DNA of 6,937 nucleotides from contig CALDZS010000078.1 of NCBI GenBank assembly GCA_937944065.1, positions 1 through 6,937 on the forward strand, in the 5' to 3' direction. Source of the stretch: an uncultured Amylibacter sp. (GTDB lineage Bacteria > Pseudomonadota > Alphaproteobacteria > Rhodobacterales > Rhodobacteraceae). Below, piece by piece: positions 1-6,533 of the stretch. Under the pieces are notes generated by a model. That model did no database searches, was not told the origin of the DNA, and saw only the letters and a program-made list of their open reading frames with translations. The position numbers were made by a program, and so were the translations under genes. The number at the start of each line of letters is the position of its first letter. The first letter of the stretch is position 1.

Positions 1-897
1 GAAACGTGCAGTGAAAGTCGTCCCACCTGGCGATGTCCATTGAACGCTGTCACCAACTGGTTTGCCTTCAGCCAAAGCAACCGCAGCTTCACCAGCGGCG
101 CGGCCAAGTGCACGTGCATCTTTCCAAACAGAAACGGTTTGTGTGCCCAATGCAACGCGGTTCAGCGCTGCGTGGTCACCGTCTTGTCCAGACACTGGAA
201 TGCCTTGCATACCTTGCGCAGTCAAAGCTGAAACAGCACCGCCAGCGGTACCATCGTTTGATGCAACAACAGCATCAACTTTGTTGTCGTTGGCTGTTAG
301 GATTTGTTCCATGTTGCGCTGTGCATTTGCTGGCAACCAACCGTCTGTGTAGGCTTCAGCAACGATATTGATTGCGCCGCTGTCAATTGCAGCTTGCAAT
401 ACTTCTTGTTGTCCACCGCGTAGGAAGTCTGCGTTTGGATCAGTTGGCGAACCTTTGATCATCACATAGTTGCCCGTTGGCTGTGCGGCCAAAACCGCAC
501 GTGCTTGCATGCGACCAACTTCGACATTGTCGAAAGTTAGATAGAATGCGCGCGCATCTTCGATCAAACGGTCATAGGCAATCACTGGGATGCCTTCGTC
601 TGCGGCTGCTTGTACTGCTGGGCCGATTGCTTGGGCGTCTTGCGCCAAAATTACGATTGCATCGACACCTTGCGCGATCAAGCTTTCGATGTCAGACAAT
701 TGCTTGCTTGATGATGACTGCGCGTCTGCTGACACGTATGTTGCACCTGCTGCCTCTAATGCAGATACGATTGCCGCTTCGTCAGTTTTCCAACGCTCTT
801 CTTGAAAGTTGGACCAGCTGACGCCGATAGACATATCTGCAAATGCAGCGGACGCGAGCAGTGCCGACAGTGCGGCGGTGGTAGTAAATAGTTTCAT
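1..897 (-). CDS. xylF: D-xylose ABC transporter periplasmic substrate-binding protein XylF (3' end cut off)
   Basis: This gene encodes the periplasmic sugar-binding component of a high-affinity xylose ABC importer. I translated it by hand from the minus strand, giving 299 codons that run off the left edge with no stop. It begins MKLFTTTAALSALLASAAFA, a typical Sec signal peptide with probable cleavage after AFA (residue 20) before DMSIG. The mature part follows E. coli XylF (recalled, 330 aa) closely: ERWKTD near the start, IPVIAYDR, a FDN segment followed by VGRMQA, GSPTDPNA, DGWLPANAQ, VVASNDGTAGGA, GQDGD and GTQTVSVWK all have clear counterparts. Roughly 30-40 C-terminal residues are outside the window. 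The ATG at 897 is chosen because a strong GGAGG lies 7 nt upstream and the signal peptide starts there. The gene is divergent from xylR, with an operator between them. XylH and XylG would be expected further left. Family assignment is firm. D-xylose specificity is supported by the adjacent xylB and xylR. Confidence 0.93.
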   Translation of the reverse strand, partial: MKLFTTTAALSALLASAAFADMSIGVSWSNFQEERWKTDEAAIVSALEAAGATYVSADAQSSSSKQLSDIESLIAQGVDAIVILAQDAQAIGPAVQAAADEGIPVIAYDRLIEDARAFYLTFDNVEVGRMQARAVLAAQPTGNYVMIKGSPTDPNADFLRGGQQEVLQAAIDSGAINIVAEAYTDGWLPANAQRNMEQILTANDNKVDAVVASNDGTAGGAVSALTAQGMQGIPVSGQDGDHAALNRVALGTQTVSVWKDARALGRAAGEAAVALAEGKPVGDSVQWTSPGGTTFTARF

Positions 898-903
898 TGT
901 AGT

Positions 904-910
904 TCCTCCC
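904..910 (-). promoter_or_regulatory. Ribosome binding site of xylF
   Basis: Read on the minus strand, GGGAGGA lies 7 nt before the ATG at 897. It is a near-perfect Shine-Dalgarno sequence, much stronger than any other in this window, as expected for an abundant binding protein. It fixes the xylF start. Confidence 0.8.
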
Positions 911-915
911 TTAGG

Positions 916-942
916 ACCCGCAAATGTCGATTCGACTCGGGT
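916..942 (-). other. Potential hairpin in the xylF mRNA leader
   Basis: In the xylF sense strand an outer stem ACCCG/CGGGT encloses an inner stem GTCGA/TCGAC around a single A. The two stems are separated by 1 nt on one side and 5 nt on the other. In practice the inner stem would be 4 bp with a 3-nt loop. The structure ends about 6 nt before the GGGAGGA ribosome site and begins about 3 nt after the predicted transcription start. It could stabilise the mRNA, or the inner palindrome GTCGATTCGAC could be a binding site for a second regulator. There is no T tract, so it is not an intrinsic terminator. Confidence 0.4.
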
Positions 943-951
943 TACTTCGCT

Positions 952-980
952 AAGATAGTCTATTTATTTTAGCTGGTAAA
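952..980 (-). promoter_or_regulatory. Tentative xylF promoter
   Basis: On the minus strand TTTACC (975-980) and TATCTT (952-957) are separated by 17 nt. Each matches the sigma-70 consensus at 4 of 6 positions. Transcription would start near 945, giving a leader of about 48 nt. The -35 element and much of the spacer lie inside the palindromic operator at 963-985, which fits repression by blocking polymerase. The hexamers are weak, so this is a best guess rather than a firm site. Confidence 0.4.
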
Positions 981-985
981 ATAAA
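963..985. promoter_or_regulatory. Palindromic operator, probable XylR site 1 (xylF-xylR control region)
   Basis: Two perfect 9-bp arms, TTTATTTTA (963-971) and TAAAATAAA (977-985), flank a 5-bp centre GCTGG. The AT-rich arms and the position between a ROK regulator and its divergent transporter gene suit a ROK dimer site. A closely related 23-bp sequence recurs at the xylB promoter (6534-6556), matching at 17 of 21 core positions, and no other full copy was found by eye. Assignment to XylR is inference from position and from this two-site recurrence. Confidence 0.75.
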
Positions 986-991
986 AAATTC

Positions 992-1007
992 TTTTATCGA
1001 TCTAAAA
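992..1007. promoter_or_regulatory. Weaker inverted repeat in the xylR upstream region, possible secondary operator
   Basis: The 5-bp arms TTTTA (992-996) and TAAAA (1003-1007) flank TCGATC. The arms resemble those of the operator at 963-985, but the centre is 6 rather than 5 bp. TAAAAT at 1003-1008 also matches a -10 hexamer at 5 of 6 positions for plus-strand xylR transcription, although no good -35 precedes it. It could be a low-affinity XylR site for autoregulation, part of the xylR promoter, or chance in AT-rich DNA. Confidence 0.3.
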
Positions 1008-1031
1008 TTTCTGTTAGTGAAGAAAAATTAG

Positions 1032-1042
1032 TAAAATAAGGG
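1032..1042 (+). promoter_or_regulatory. Operator half-site overlapping the xylR ribosome binding site
   Basis: TAAAATAA (1032-1039) is identical to the right arm of both full operators. It runs directly into AAGGG (1038-1042), the only Shine-Dalgarno-like sequence before the xylR ATG at 1048, with 5-nt spacing. The matching left arm is absent. The AAGGG supports the chosen xylR start. The half-site may contribute to autoregulation but could be coincidental. Confidence 0.4.
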
Positions 1043-1047
1043 CTATC

Positions 1048-2268
1048 ATGTCGAATTTGGAGATATCTCAAGAGTTGGATCAGAAAGATTTGACCCGTTT
1101 GCGCGTGTTGGAATGCGTTCGGAACGAAAAAGAGATATCTAGAATTGACATTGCAACTGCGTTGAAAATTAGCCCGGCGACGGTGACGTCGGTTTCGGCA
1201 GATTTATTATCAGCAGGTCTGGTTGCAGAGGTCAGAGGCGACCAGGAAAGCAAATCGGGTATCGGAAAACGCGGACGCCCGCGTACAATGTTGAAACTAA
1301 ACGCCGACGCTCACAAGATTGCGGGGCTAAAAATTGCGCGGCGCGCGATTTACGTTCTGATAACTGATTTTGAAGGCGAAAAACTTGCGAGCTATGAGCA
1401 CCCGTTGGACACCGTCACGATGTCACCAGACGAACTGGCGCAATACGCCTACGAAGCTGTGAAACATGCTTGTGACAAAACTGATTTCACCATCGAAGAC
1501 ATTTCTTGCGTGGCATTGGGTGTGCCCGGGCAAGTTAACCCGAATGAAAACTATGTTCACTGGTCATCGTCTTTAACAAAGCGCGATGTGGCCATGGGGC
1601 AGGTCTTGGATCGGTGGTTCACGTGCCCAGTTTTTGTAGAGAATGACGCAAATTTAGTTGCCAAAGCCGAACATAGGTTTGGCGAGGGACGCGGTTTCAA
1701 CACGTTCATCGTCGTCACAATCGAACACGGCGTAGGCTTGGGTATCGTCCTTGACGGGCACCTTTACAGCGGCCACCGTGGGTGCGGCGCGGAATTGGGA
1801 CATATGAAGGTTCAATTGAACGGCGCGCTGTGCCAATGCGGGCAACGTGGTTGCCTAGAGGCATATGTCGGCGAGTATGCACTGATGCGAGAAGTCTCCG
1901 TTGCAGGCAGTGCAGAAAAAATGTCCAGTGTGGCAGATATTACGAAAAGTGCGAAGGCGGGTAATCCATTGGCACAAAGTATCTTGGAACGTGCTGGTCA
2001 GATGTTTGGTATGGGTATCGGAAATCTAATCAACCTGTTCGACCCAGAACGGATCATTTTGTCAGGTGCGCAGGTTGATTTTGATCATCTGCATTCGCAA
2101 CATGTTATGGACAGTATTAAACGAAGCGTCGTGAACGAAAGCACACCTCTGCCCGAGATTTGTGTGCACCGTTGGCACGAAGATATGGTGACCAAAGGTG
2201 CTGCAGCCTATGGGATAGAGCAGGTGTCAAAAATCAAGATCAAGCAAGTCGTTTCAGATGCGGCTTAG
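1048..2268 (+). CDS. xylR: ROK-family transcriptional repressor of xylose genes (XylR type)
   Basis: This is a 406-residue DNA-binding repressor of the ROK (repressor, ORF, kinase) family, with the usual length for NagC/Mlc/XylR regulators. Residues about 15-65 form a winged helix-turn-helix, with ISRIDIATALKISPATV as its core. A basic linker with KRGRPR follows at 74-79. The sugar-binding domain carries ENDAN (198-202) and the ROK zinc motif, with H252 and CQCGQRGC (C262, C264, C269), followed by E271. The N-terminal phosphate-binding DIGGT motif of ROK kinases is replaced by GLKIA near residue 93, so a sugar kinase is unlikely. It lies divergent to xylF, and xylB is nearby. Two copies of an AT-rich palindrome at the xylF and xylB promoters are its likely targets. 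The ATG is preceded by AAGGG. The last 11 nt overlap the next gene. The symbol rests on family plus context; sugar specificity is inferred. Confidence 0.88.
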   Translation: MSNLEISQELDQKDLTRLRVLECVRNEKEISRIDIATALKISPATVTSVSADLLSAGLVAEVRGDQESKSGIGKRGRPRTMLKLNADAHKIAGLKIARRAIYVLITDFEGEKLASYEHPLDTVTMSPDELAQYAYEAVKHACDKTDFTIEDISCVALGVPGQVNPNENYVHWSSSLTKRDVAMGQVLDRWFTCPVFVENDANLVAKAEHRFGEGRGFNTFIVVTIEHGVGLGIVLDGHLYSGHRGCGAELGHMKVQLNGALCQCGQRGCLEAYVGEYALMREVSVAGSAEKMSSVADITKSAKAGNPLAQSILERAGQMFGMGIGNLINLFDPERIILSGAQVDFDHLHSQHVMDSIKRSVVNESTPLPEICVHRWHEDMVTKGAAAYGIEQVSKIKIKQVVSDAA

Positions 2269-3769
2269 CATTGCGGTTGCTTTAATAATCTCGGGTGCGT
2301 GCACGGCAGGTGCCGAACCTCTGAAATTCAATTCAATTGATGCACCAATGCACGTCTATGACGGTGGTTGGGAGCATTTTGTCGGCGGCGGGGTTGCCGC
2401 CTTTGATTGTGATGGCGATCATAGGCCAGAACTGTATGTCGCGGGCGGCGAAAACAAAGCGCAGTTGTTGCGCAATCGATCCACCGATGATTTGGACTTT
2501 CGGGCGGGGACGCCAGACGCGCTGGCGTTAACCGGTGTAATCGGTGCCTATCCTCTGGATATTGACGGTGACGCAAACATGGATTTGGCTGTGCTAAGAG
2601 TTGGTCACGATGTGTTGCTTAAGGGCGATGGCTCTTGTGGTTTTACACCCTTTGATAATCTTAATTTTCAAACCGCGGATACTTGGACCACTGCGTTCTC
2701 AGCGACATGGGAACAGGGGCAATCCTTGCCAACATTAGCATTTGGAACCTACGTAGATCGCGCGGACCCAAACGGCCCTTTTGAGGCATGCGACGACGCG
2801 CGACTGTATCGCCCTGACGGAGAGAAATATAGAACGGTCGAAAAGTTAACACCCAGCTATTGCACCTTGTCGATGCTTTTCAGTGATTGGAACAAAAATG
2901 GGCGCGCGGATCTTCGCGTCAGCAATGATCGCCACTACTATGTCAAAAATGGTTCTGAGCAGATGTGGGCGATGGAGGATGTCCCGCGCCAATTTGATGC
3001 CGATGACGGTTGGTTGCGTTATAGTATTTGGGGCATGGGAATTGCCTCACGAGATGTGACGGGCGATGGATTTTCGGACATCTACTTGACCTCTATGGGA
3101 GATCAAAAGTTCCAAATATTCGACCCCTCGGTGAGTGGCCCCACATGGCGCGACGCGACTTATGATTTCGGAACGACCGCGCACCGTCCCCATGTCGGCG
3201 ATGATGGTCGACCCTCGACTGGGTGGCATGCACAATTTGGCGATGTGAATAACGATGGCAGGGATGACATATTTGTTGCCAAAGGCAATGTCGAACAAAT
3301 GCCTGATGCTGCAATGCAGGACCCGAACACTTTGCTTTTGCAAAATGCTGACGGTCAATTTTCGGAGCATTCTGTCGAAGCAGGGGTTGCGGGTCTGCAC
3401 AGATCAAGAGGTGCTGCATTGGTTGACCTAAACCTTGACGGAAAACTCGATTTGGTCGTGGTTAATCGACGTGCACCGCTAGAAATCTACCAAAATGCGT
3501 CCACTGCGGGGAATTGGTTGTTGGTGGATGTAAAATTTAGCGATCACAACAGCCAAGGCGTTGGAAGCTTCATCGAAGTCCAATACTCTGGCGGGACGCA
3601 AACGCGTGAAATCACTGTTGGTGGTGGCCATGCAGGCGGATCAGCAGGGCTGCATCATTTTGGCGTGGGTGCTGACATGAACGCAAAAATGCGCGTTATC
3701 TGGCCCGACGGGAAAAAGGGTCCGTGGCAAACCGTAGCAACGAACCAAGTGATCACGCTAGCGCGCTAG
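2258..3769 (+). CDS. Exported FG-GAP/VCBS beta-propeller protein with C-terminal ASPIC/UnbV domain (CRTAC1 family)
   Basis: This 503-residue protein has a signal peptide (MRLSIAVALIISGACTAGA, likely cut after residue 19), so it should be periplasmic or secreted. Six acidic calcium-loop motifs of the FG-GAP/VCBS type follow at about 50-58 (DCDGDHRPE), 101-109, 210-218, 266-274, 329-337 and 390-398 (DLNLDGKLD). They are each followed by hydrophobic strands, as in integrin-like propeller blades. Residues about 434-500 match the ASPIC/UnbV domain, with GVGSFIEV, TREITVGGG, LHHFGVG and VIWPDG. Four cysteines of the mature chain could form two disulfides. No catalytic residues are recognisable. The start overlaps the xylR stop by 11 nt in another frame with no good ribosome site, suggesting translation coupled to xylR. 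It ends 3 bp from a convergent di-haem peroxidase gene, a likely functional partner. Its function is unknown. A binding, scaffold or substrate role is possible. Confidence 0.85.
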   Translation: MRLSIAVALIISGACTAGAEPLKFNSIDAPMHVYDGGWEHFVGGGVAAFDCDGDHRPELYVAGGENKAQLLRNRSTDDLDFRAGTPDALALTGVIGAYPLDIDGDANMDLAVLRVGHDVLLKGDGSCGFTPFDNLNFQTADTWTTAFSATWEQGQSLPTLAFGTYVDRADPNGPFEACDDARLYRPDGEKYRTVEKLTPSYCTLSMLFSDWNKNGRADLRVSNDRHYYVKNGSEQMWAMEDVPRQFDADDGWLRYSIWGMGIASRDVTGDGFSDIYLTSMGDQKFQIFDPSVSGPTWRDATYDFGTTAHRPHVGDDGRPSTGWHAQFGDVNNDGRDDIFVAKGNVEQMPDAAMQDPNTLLLQNADGQFSEHSVEAGVAGLHRSRGAALVDLNLDGKLDLVVVNRRAPLEIYQNASTAGNWLLVDVKFSDHNSQGVGSFIEVQYSGGTQTREITVGGGHAGGSAGLHHFGVGADMNAKMRVIWPDGKKGPWQTVATNQVITLAR

Positions 3770-3796
3770 TCACTAATCCAAGGGTAACCCACTTGG
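3758..3796. other. Palindromes at the junction of the convergent genes; no clear terminator
   Basis: CTAGCGCGCTAG (3758-3769) is a perfect 12-bp palindrome that contains the stop codon of the propeller gene. A second hairpin (3778-3796) has the stem CCAAG/CTTGG plus two inner G-C pairs and a bulged A. It lies within the last codons of the peroxidase gene. Neither is followed by a T tract in either direction. They may slow polymerase or form mRNA 3' ends, but they do not meet the pattern of an intrinsic terminator. Confidence 0.25.
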
Positions 3797-5062
3797 CACT
3801 GCTGTGGGGACGCCTAGTCGCGTTGTATTGTCTTCTAAGGCGCCAAGGAATTCTATAATATTATCAATCTCTTCGTCCGTTAAATTTATCGGACTCAGTT
3901 GATTTGCAGCGGCAATGTTTTTCGTGTCAGCTGGGTCAGCGATATCTTGTTTATTCGGCCAGTCAGCAAGCACCGCTTGATCTATTGAATAAGCACGAAG
4001 ACTTTGTTCAGGATCGAGATGGTGGCGGACCATATCCTCTAGATCGGCAAACGCGCCATTGTGCCCATAAGGTGCCGTTAGCGTGACATTACGCAAGGAT
4101 GGCGTTCGAAACTTGTATGCATCCTGTGCGTTCCCAGTCACTCGCAACCGTCCATCATCACGCCTGTGGTTCTCGAACCTTGCGGACTTTCCTGGCCCGA
4201 TCTGGGGTAGGGCAATTGAATGAAATTTGTGATCGGTTTGAAACCATCCCGAATGGCATGACGCACATTTTGCTTTGCCATAGAACAGGTCTTGCCCATG
4301 TTTCGCAGGCGTTTTCAACTGAGATTCACCGCGCATCGCCTTGTCGAACGGGCTGTTATCAGCGCGCCATTCAAAGCTGATGAAATCGGCGATAACATTT
4401 GCAATCTGCGCAAAGGTGATCGGCTTGTCTGGTGCGACGGCGCTAAATTTCGCCGCGTACTCTGGAATATCTGCAACCCGCTTGGCGATAAGCTGCCACG
4501 CACCGCCGTCACCGGTTAGGAACCCTTGGCGGACAGCGCGGCTAATATCATTCTCGGTATAATGGCCTGCCATCTCGTCCGCTGACAAAACAGGGAACAT
4601 GGCTTGCGCCGCAAGCGCGGACTGAAATCCGTCCGACATTTCTGATCCTAACGGCGTACGGATGCCGTTGGGTTGATCTGGGTCAGCCTCTAGCCTGCCG
4701 TCATGGAAAAAGGTTACAAACTCTGTTGCGCCAAGATTCCACAAGGCAGAGGCGTTGCGCGGAATGCGTTGTTCTGGTGGGTTTTTTGGATCACGTATGC
4801 GTTCAGGTCCAAGCCCAATACCACCTTCACCAATCGACAAGGACACGCCGTCGGACGTGCCGAACTTGGGATGATGGCACGTGGCACAGCTGATGTTTCG
4901 GTTGCCAGATAGGATAGGGTCATAGAATAACAATTGCCCCAAAAGGACGCGGTCCATATCTGGCTGTGGGAATGCGGGAGTTGGCCCTAAATCCTGGGCG
5001 AATGCATCGCTTGTCATGACACAGTACAGAAGTGCCATTTTTATGAGCATTTTTAGATGCAT
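3773..5062 (-). CDS. Exported di-haem cytochrome c peroxidase / MauG-family protein
   Basis: This 429-residue protein (numbered from the ATG at 5062) starts with a signal peptide likely cut after AFA at residue 22, placing it in the periplasm. Two haem c attachment motifs are present: CATCH (59-63) and CASCH (266-270). Between and after them lie segments typical of the CCP/MauG family: LFYDPILSGNRNISC, PRNASALWN, FFHDGRLE, SPFDKAMRG and FRTPSLRNVTLTAPYGHNGA (318-337). The C-terminus ends VPSGLPLD, so the chain looks complete. Members either reduce hydrogen peroxide with electrons from small cytochromes or, like MauG and MbnH, oxidise tryptophan in a partner protein; the sequence does not decide which. 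An in-frame GTG at 5071 would overlap xylB by 4 nt. The ATG at 5062 is preferred because AAGGTG lies 8 nt upstream. The gene follows xylB after 5 nt, so co-transcription is likely. It converges on the propeller gene. Confidence 0.87.
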   Translation of the reverse strand: MHLKMLIKMALLYCVMTSDAFAQDLGPTPAFPQPDMDRVLLGQLLFYDPILSGNRNISCATCHHPKFGTSDGVSLSIGEGGIGLGPERIRDPKNPPEQRIPRNASALWNLGATEFVTFFHDGRLEADPDQPNGIRTPLGSEMSDGFQSALAAQAMFPVLSADEMAGHYTENDISRAVRQGFLTGDGGAWQLIAKRVADIPEYAAKFSAVAPDKPITFAQIANVIADFISFEWRADNSPFDKAMRGESQLKTPAKHGQDLFYGKAKCASCHSGWFQTDHKFHSIALPQIGPGKSARFENHRRDDGRLRVTGNAQDAYKFRTPSLRNVTLTAPYGHNGAFADLEDMVRHHLDPEQSLRAYSIDQAVLADWPNKQDIADPADTKNIAAANQLSPINLTDEEIDNIIEFLGALEDNTTRLGVPTAVPSGLPLD

Positions 5063-5067
5063 AGAGA

Positions 5068-6522
5068 TCACACCTTAAGTGATTTCATCAGTGGATATAA
5101 CTGCGTGTAACGCTCATAACTTGCTTGATACTGCGCCATCAGGTCATAGCGTGGCATGATCGTGTGCGCGATATCTGGTTTGGTCATTACGGTCTCGGGA
5201 TCTGCGCCAGTAGCGGCGCACAGCGCTAAACGCGCGGCCCCCATTGCAGCCCCAAATTCCCCGCCTTTGGGTATTTCTAAGGGCAGTTGCAGCACAGTTG
5301 CCAAAGTTTCCAACCAGAATGGTGATGCGGTTCCGCCGCCGATCGCAAGCATAGAGTGTAGATTAGTGCCTGTAGATTTAAGCGCCTCCAAATTATCGCG
5401 CAGGGCAAACGCCACCCCCTCCATAATCGATTGTGTCATGGTCTCAGACGTGGTCGCGACATCTAGCCCGATAAACGCACCCCGAATTTCCGCATCATTA
5501 TGGGGTGTGCGTTCCCCTGACAGGTAGGGCAGAAAGATGACAGATGCTGGGCCATTGATGGTAGCGGGCAATTGACCAGACAACTGCTTGGCAGTTTGGC
5601 CCACAGTGCTGGCATACCAATTCAAACAATCTGTCGCTGCGAGTATGACCCCCATCTGATACCAGCGATCGGGGATTGCATGGCAAAAGCTGTGAACGGC
5701 AGAGTCTGGTGCCGGTCGAAAACTGTCTTTTGCTGCCAGTAAAACGCCAGAGGTACCAAGCGAGACAAATCCCGTACCTTCGGCAAAGCACCCAACACCA
5801 CAGGCGGCAGCCGCGTTGTCTGCCGCACCGCCTGCAACGCTCACTGGGCCATCTATGCCCCATGCCTCACAAAGGGATTTGCGCAACTCGCCTGCTTTTT
5901 GACTGCCTTCGATCAATTGGGGCATCTGATCTTTGCGCATGTGGCCAAACGCCAAAGCCTTGTCGGACCAGTCACGGGCACCTACGTCCAACCAAGAGGT
6001 GCCAGAGCTGTCAGACATATCGCTAACATACTCGCCAGTTAGCCAAAGTCCCAGATAGTCTTTTGGTAACAATACCTTATCAGTGTTTTCAAATATCTTC
6101 GGTTCATGGTCGCGCACCCAAGCAAGCTTTGGTGCTGTAAATCCAGGGAATACAATATTGCCAGTAATTTGACGCATTTCTGGTATCGAATCCAACTGTG
6201 CCGCCTGATCGGCGGATCGTGTGTCGTTCCACAAAATGCAGGGACGTAACGGTTTGCCTTTCCCGTCCAGAAGTGTTGCTCCATGCATATGACCGCTGAC
6301 GCCGATGCCGCGTATGGACGTGACAGCTTTGGCATGGGTTTTGCGCAATTTTTCGATGACTTCATCACATGCGTTGGTCCAACAGGATGGGTCTTGTTCC
6401 GACCATCCCGATTGCGGATGCTGTGTTTTATATCCGACTTGCGCGTCGGCGACGACATTTGCATCATCATCGATCAACAAACCACGCAGCCCTGACGTTC
6501 CTAGATCAAACCCTAAATACAT
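5068..6522 (-). CDS. xylB: Xylulokinase (FGGY family)
   Basis: This enzyme phosphorylates D-xylulose with ATP to D-xylulose 5-phosphate, which enters the pentose phosphate pathway. The 484-residue chain (numbered from the ATG at 6522) has the same length as E. coli XylB and resembles it throughout. It shows MYLGFDLGTSG with the phosphate-site Asp6, GHMHGATLLD, LRPCILWND, TGNIVFPGFTAPKLAWV, KVLLPKDYL, SDMSDSSGTSWLDV, GGAADNAA with the predicted catalytic Asp235, SLGTSGV, AVHSFCHA, FLPYLSGERTPHN and AIGGGTASPFW. An in-frame ATG at 6534 would add MKAT. The later start is preferred because it reproduces the E. coli N-terminus and because the operator runs into the first ATG. Neither start has a strong ribosome site. 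The gene has its own promoter and operator just upstream, and the di-haem peroxidase follows in the same transcript. No xylA is visible next to it, which is unusual. Confidence 0.95.
   Translation of the reverse strand: MYLGFDLGTSGLRGLLIDDDANVVADAQVGYKTQHPQSGWSEQDPSCWTNACDEVIEKLRKTHAKAVTSIRGIGVSGHMHGATLLDGKGKPLRPCILWNDTRSADQAAQLDSIPEMRQITGNIVFPGFTAPKLAWVRDHEPKIFENTDKVLLPKDYLGLWLTGEYVSDMSDSSGTSWLDVGARDWSDKALAFGHMRKDQMPQLIEGSQKAGELRKSLCEAWGIDGPVSVAGGAADNAAAACGVGCFAEGTGFVSLGTSGVLLAAKDSFRPAPDSAVHSFCHAIPDRWYQMGVILAATDCLNWYASTVGQTAKQLSGQLPATINGPASVIFLPYLSGERTPHNDAEIRGAFIGLDVATTSETMTQSIMEGVAFALRDNLEALKSTGTNLHSMLAIGGGTASPFWLETLATVLQLPLEIPKGGEFGAAMGAARLALCAATGADPETVMTKPDIAHTIMPRYDLMAQYQASYERYTQLYPLMKSLKV
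5071..5076 (-). promoter_or_regulatory. Ribosome binding site of the di-haem peroxidase, inside the end of xylB
   Basis: On the minus strand AAGGTG forms the last two sense codons of xylB, just before its TGA stop, and lies 8 nt before the ATG at 5062. A ribosome finishing xylB would cover this site, so translation of the two genes is probably coupled. It is the reason for preferring the ATG over the GTG at 5071. Confidence 0.55.
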
Positions 6523-6533
6523 GGTAGCTTTCA

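Noticed and set aside
33..371. Plus-strand open frames opposite xylF (also 40-231, 62-352, 477-821 and 590-805)
   Set aside because: They lie antisense to a well-matched xylF frame, have low-complexity H/Q/R-rich or A/S-rich translations, and have no ribosome sites.
1048..2268. xylR product as an active ROK sugar kinase
   Set aside because: It has an N-terminal winged helix-turn-helix, and the phosphate-binding DIGGT motif is replaced, although ENDAN and the zinc motif are kept as in ROK repressors.
3047..3419. Minus-strand open frames opposite the propeller gene
   Set aside because: These are shadow frames of a gene with clear domains and a signal peptide, and their translations are not protein-like.
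5156..5527. 123-codon plus-strand frame opposite xylB
   Set aside because: It is antisense to conserved xylB motifs and is an alanine/serine-rich mirror of the real frame.
6039..6470. 143-codon minus-strand frame within xylB
   Set aside because: It is a shifted frame of xylB, which carries all family motifs in the correct frame, and there is no sign of a frameshift.
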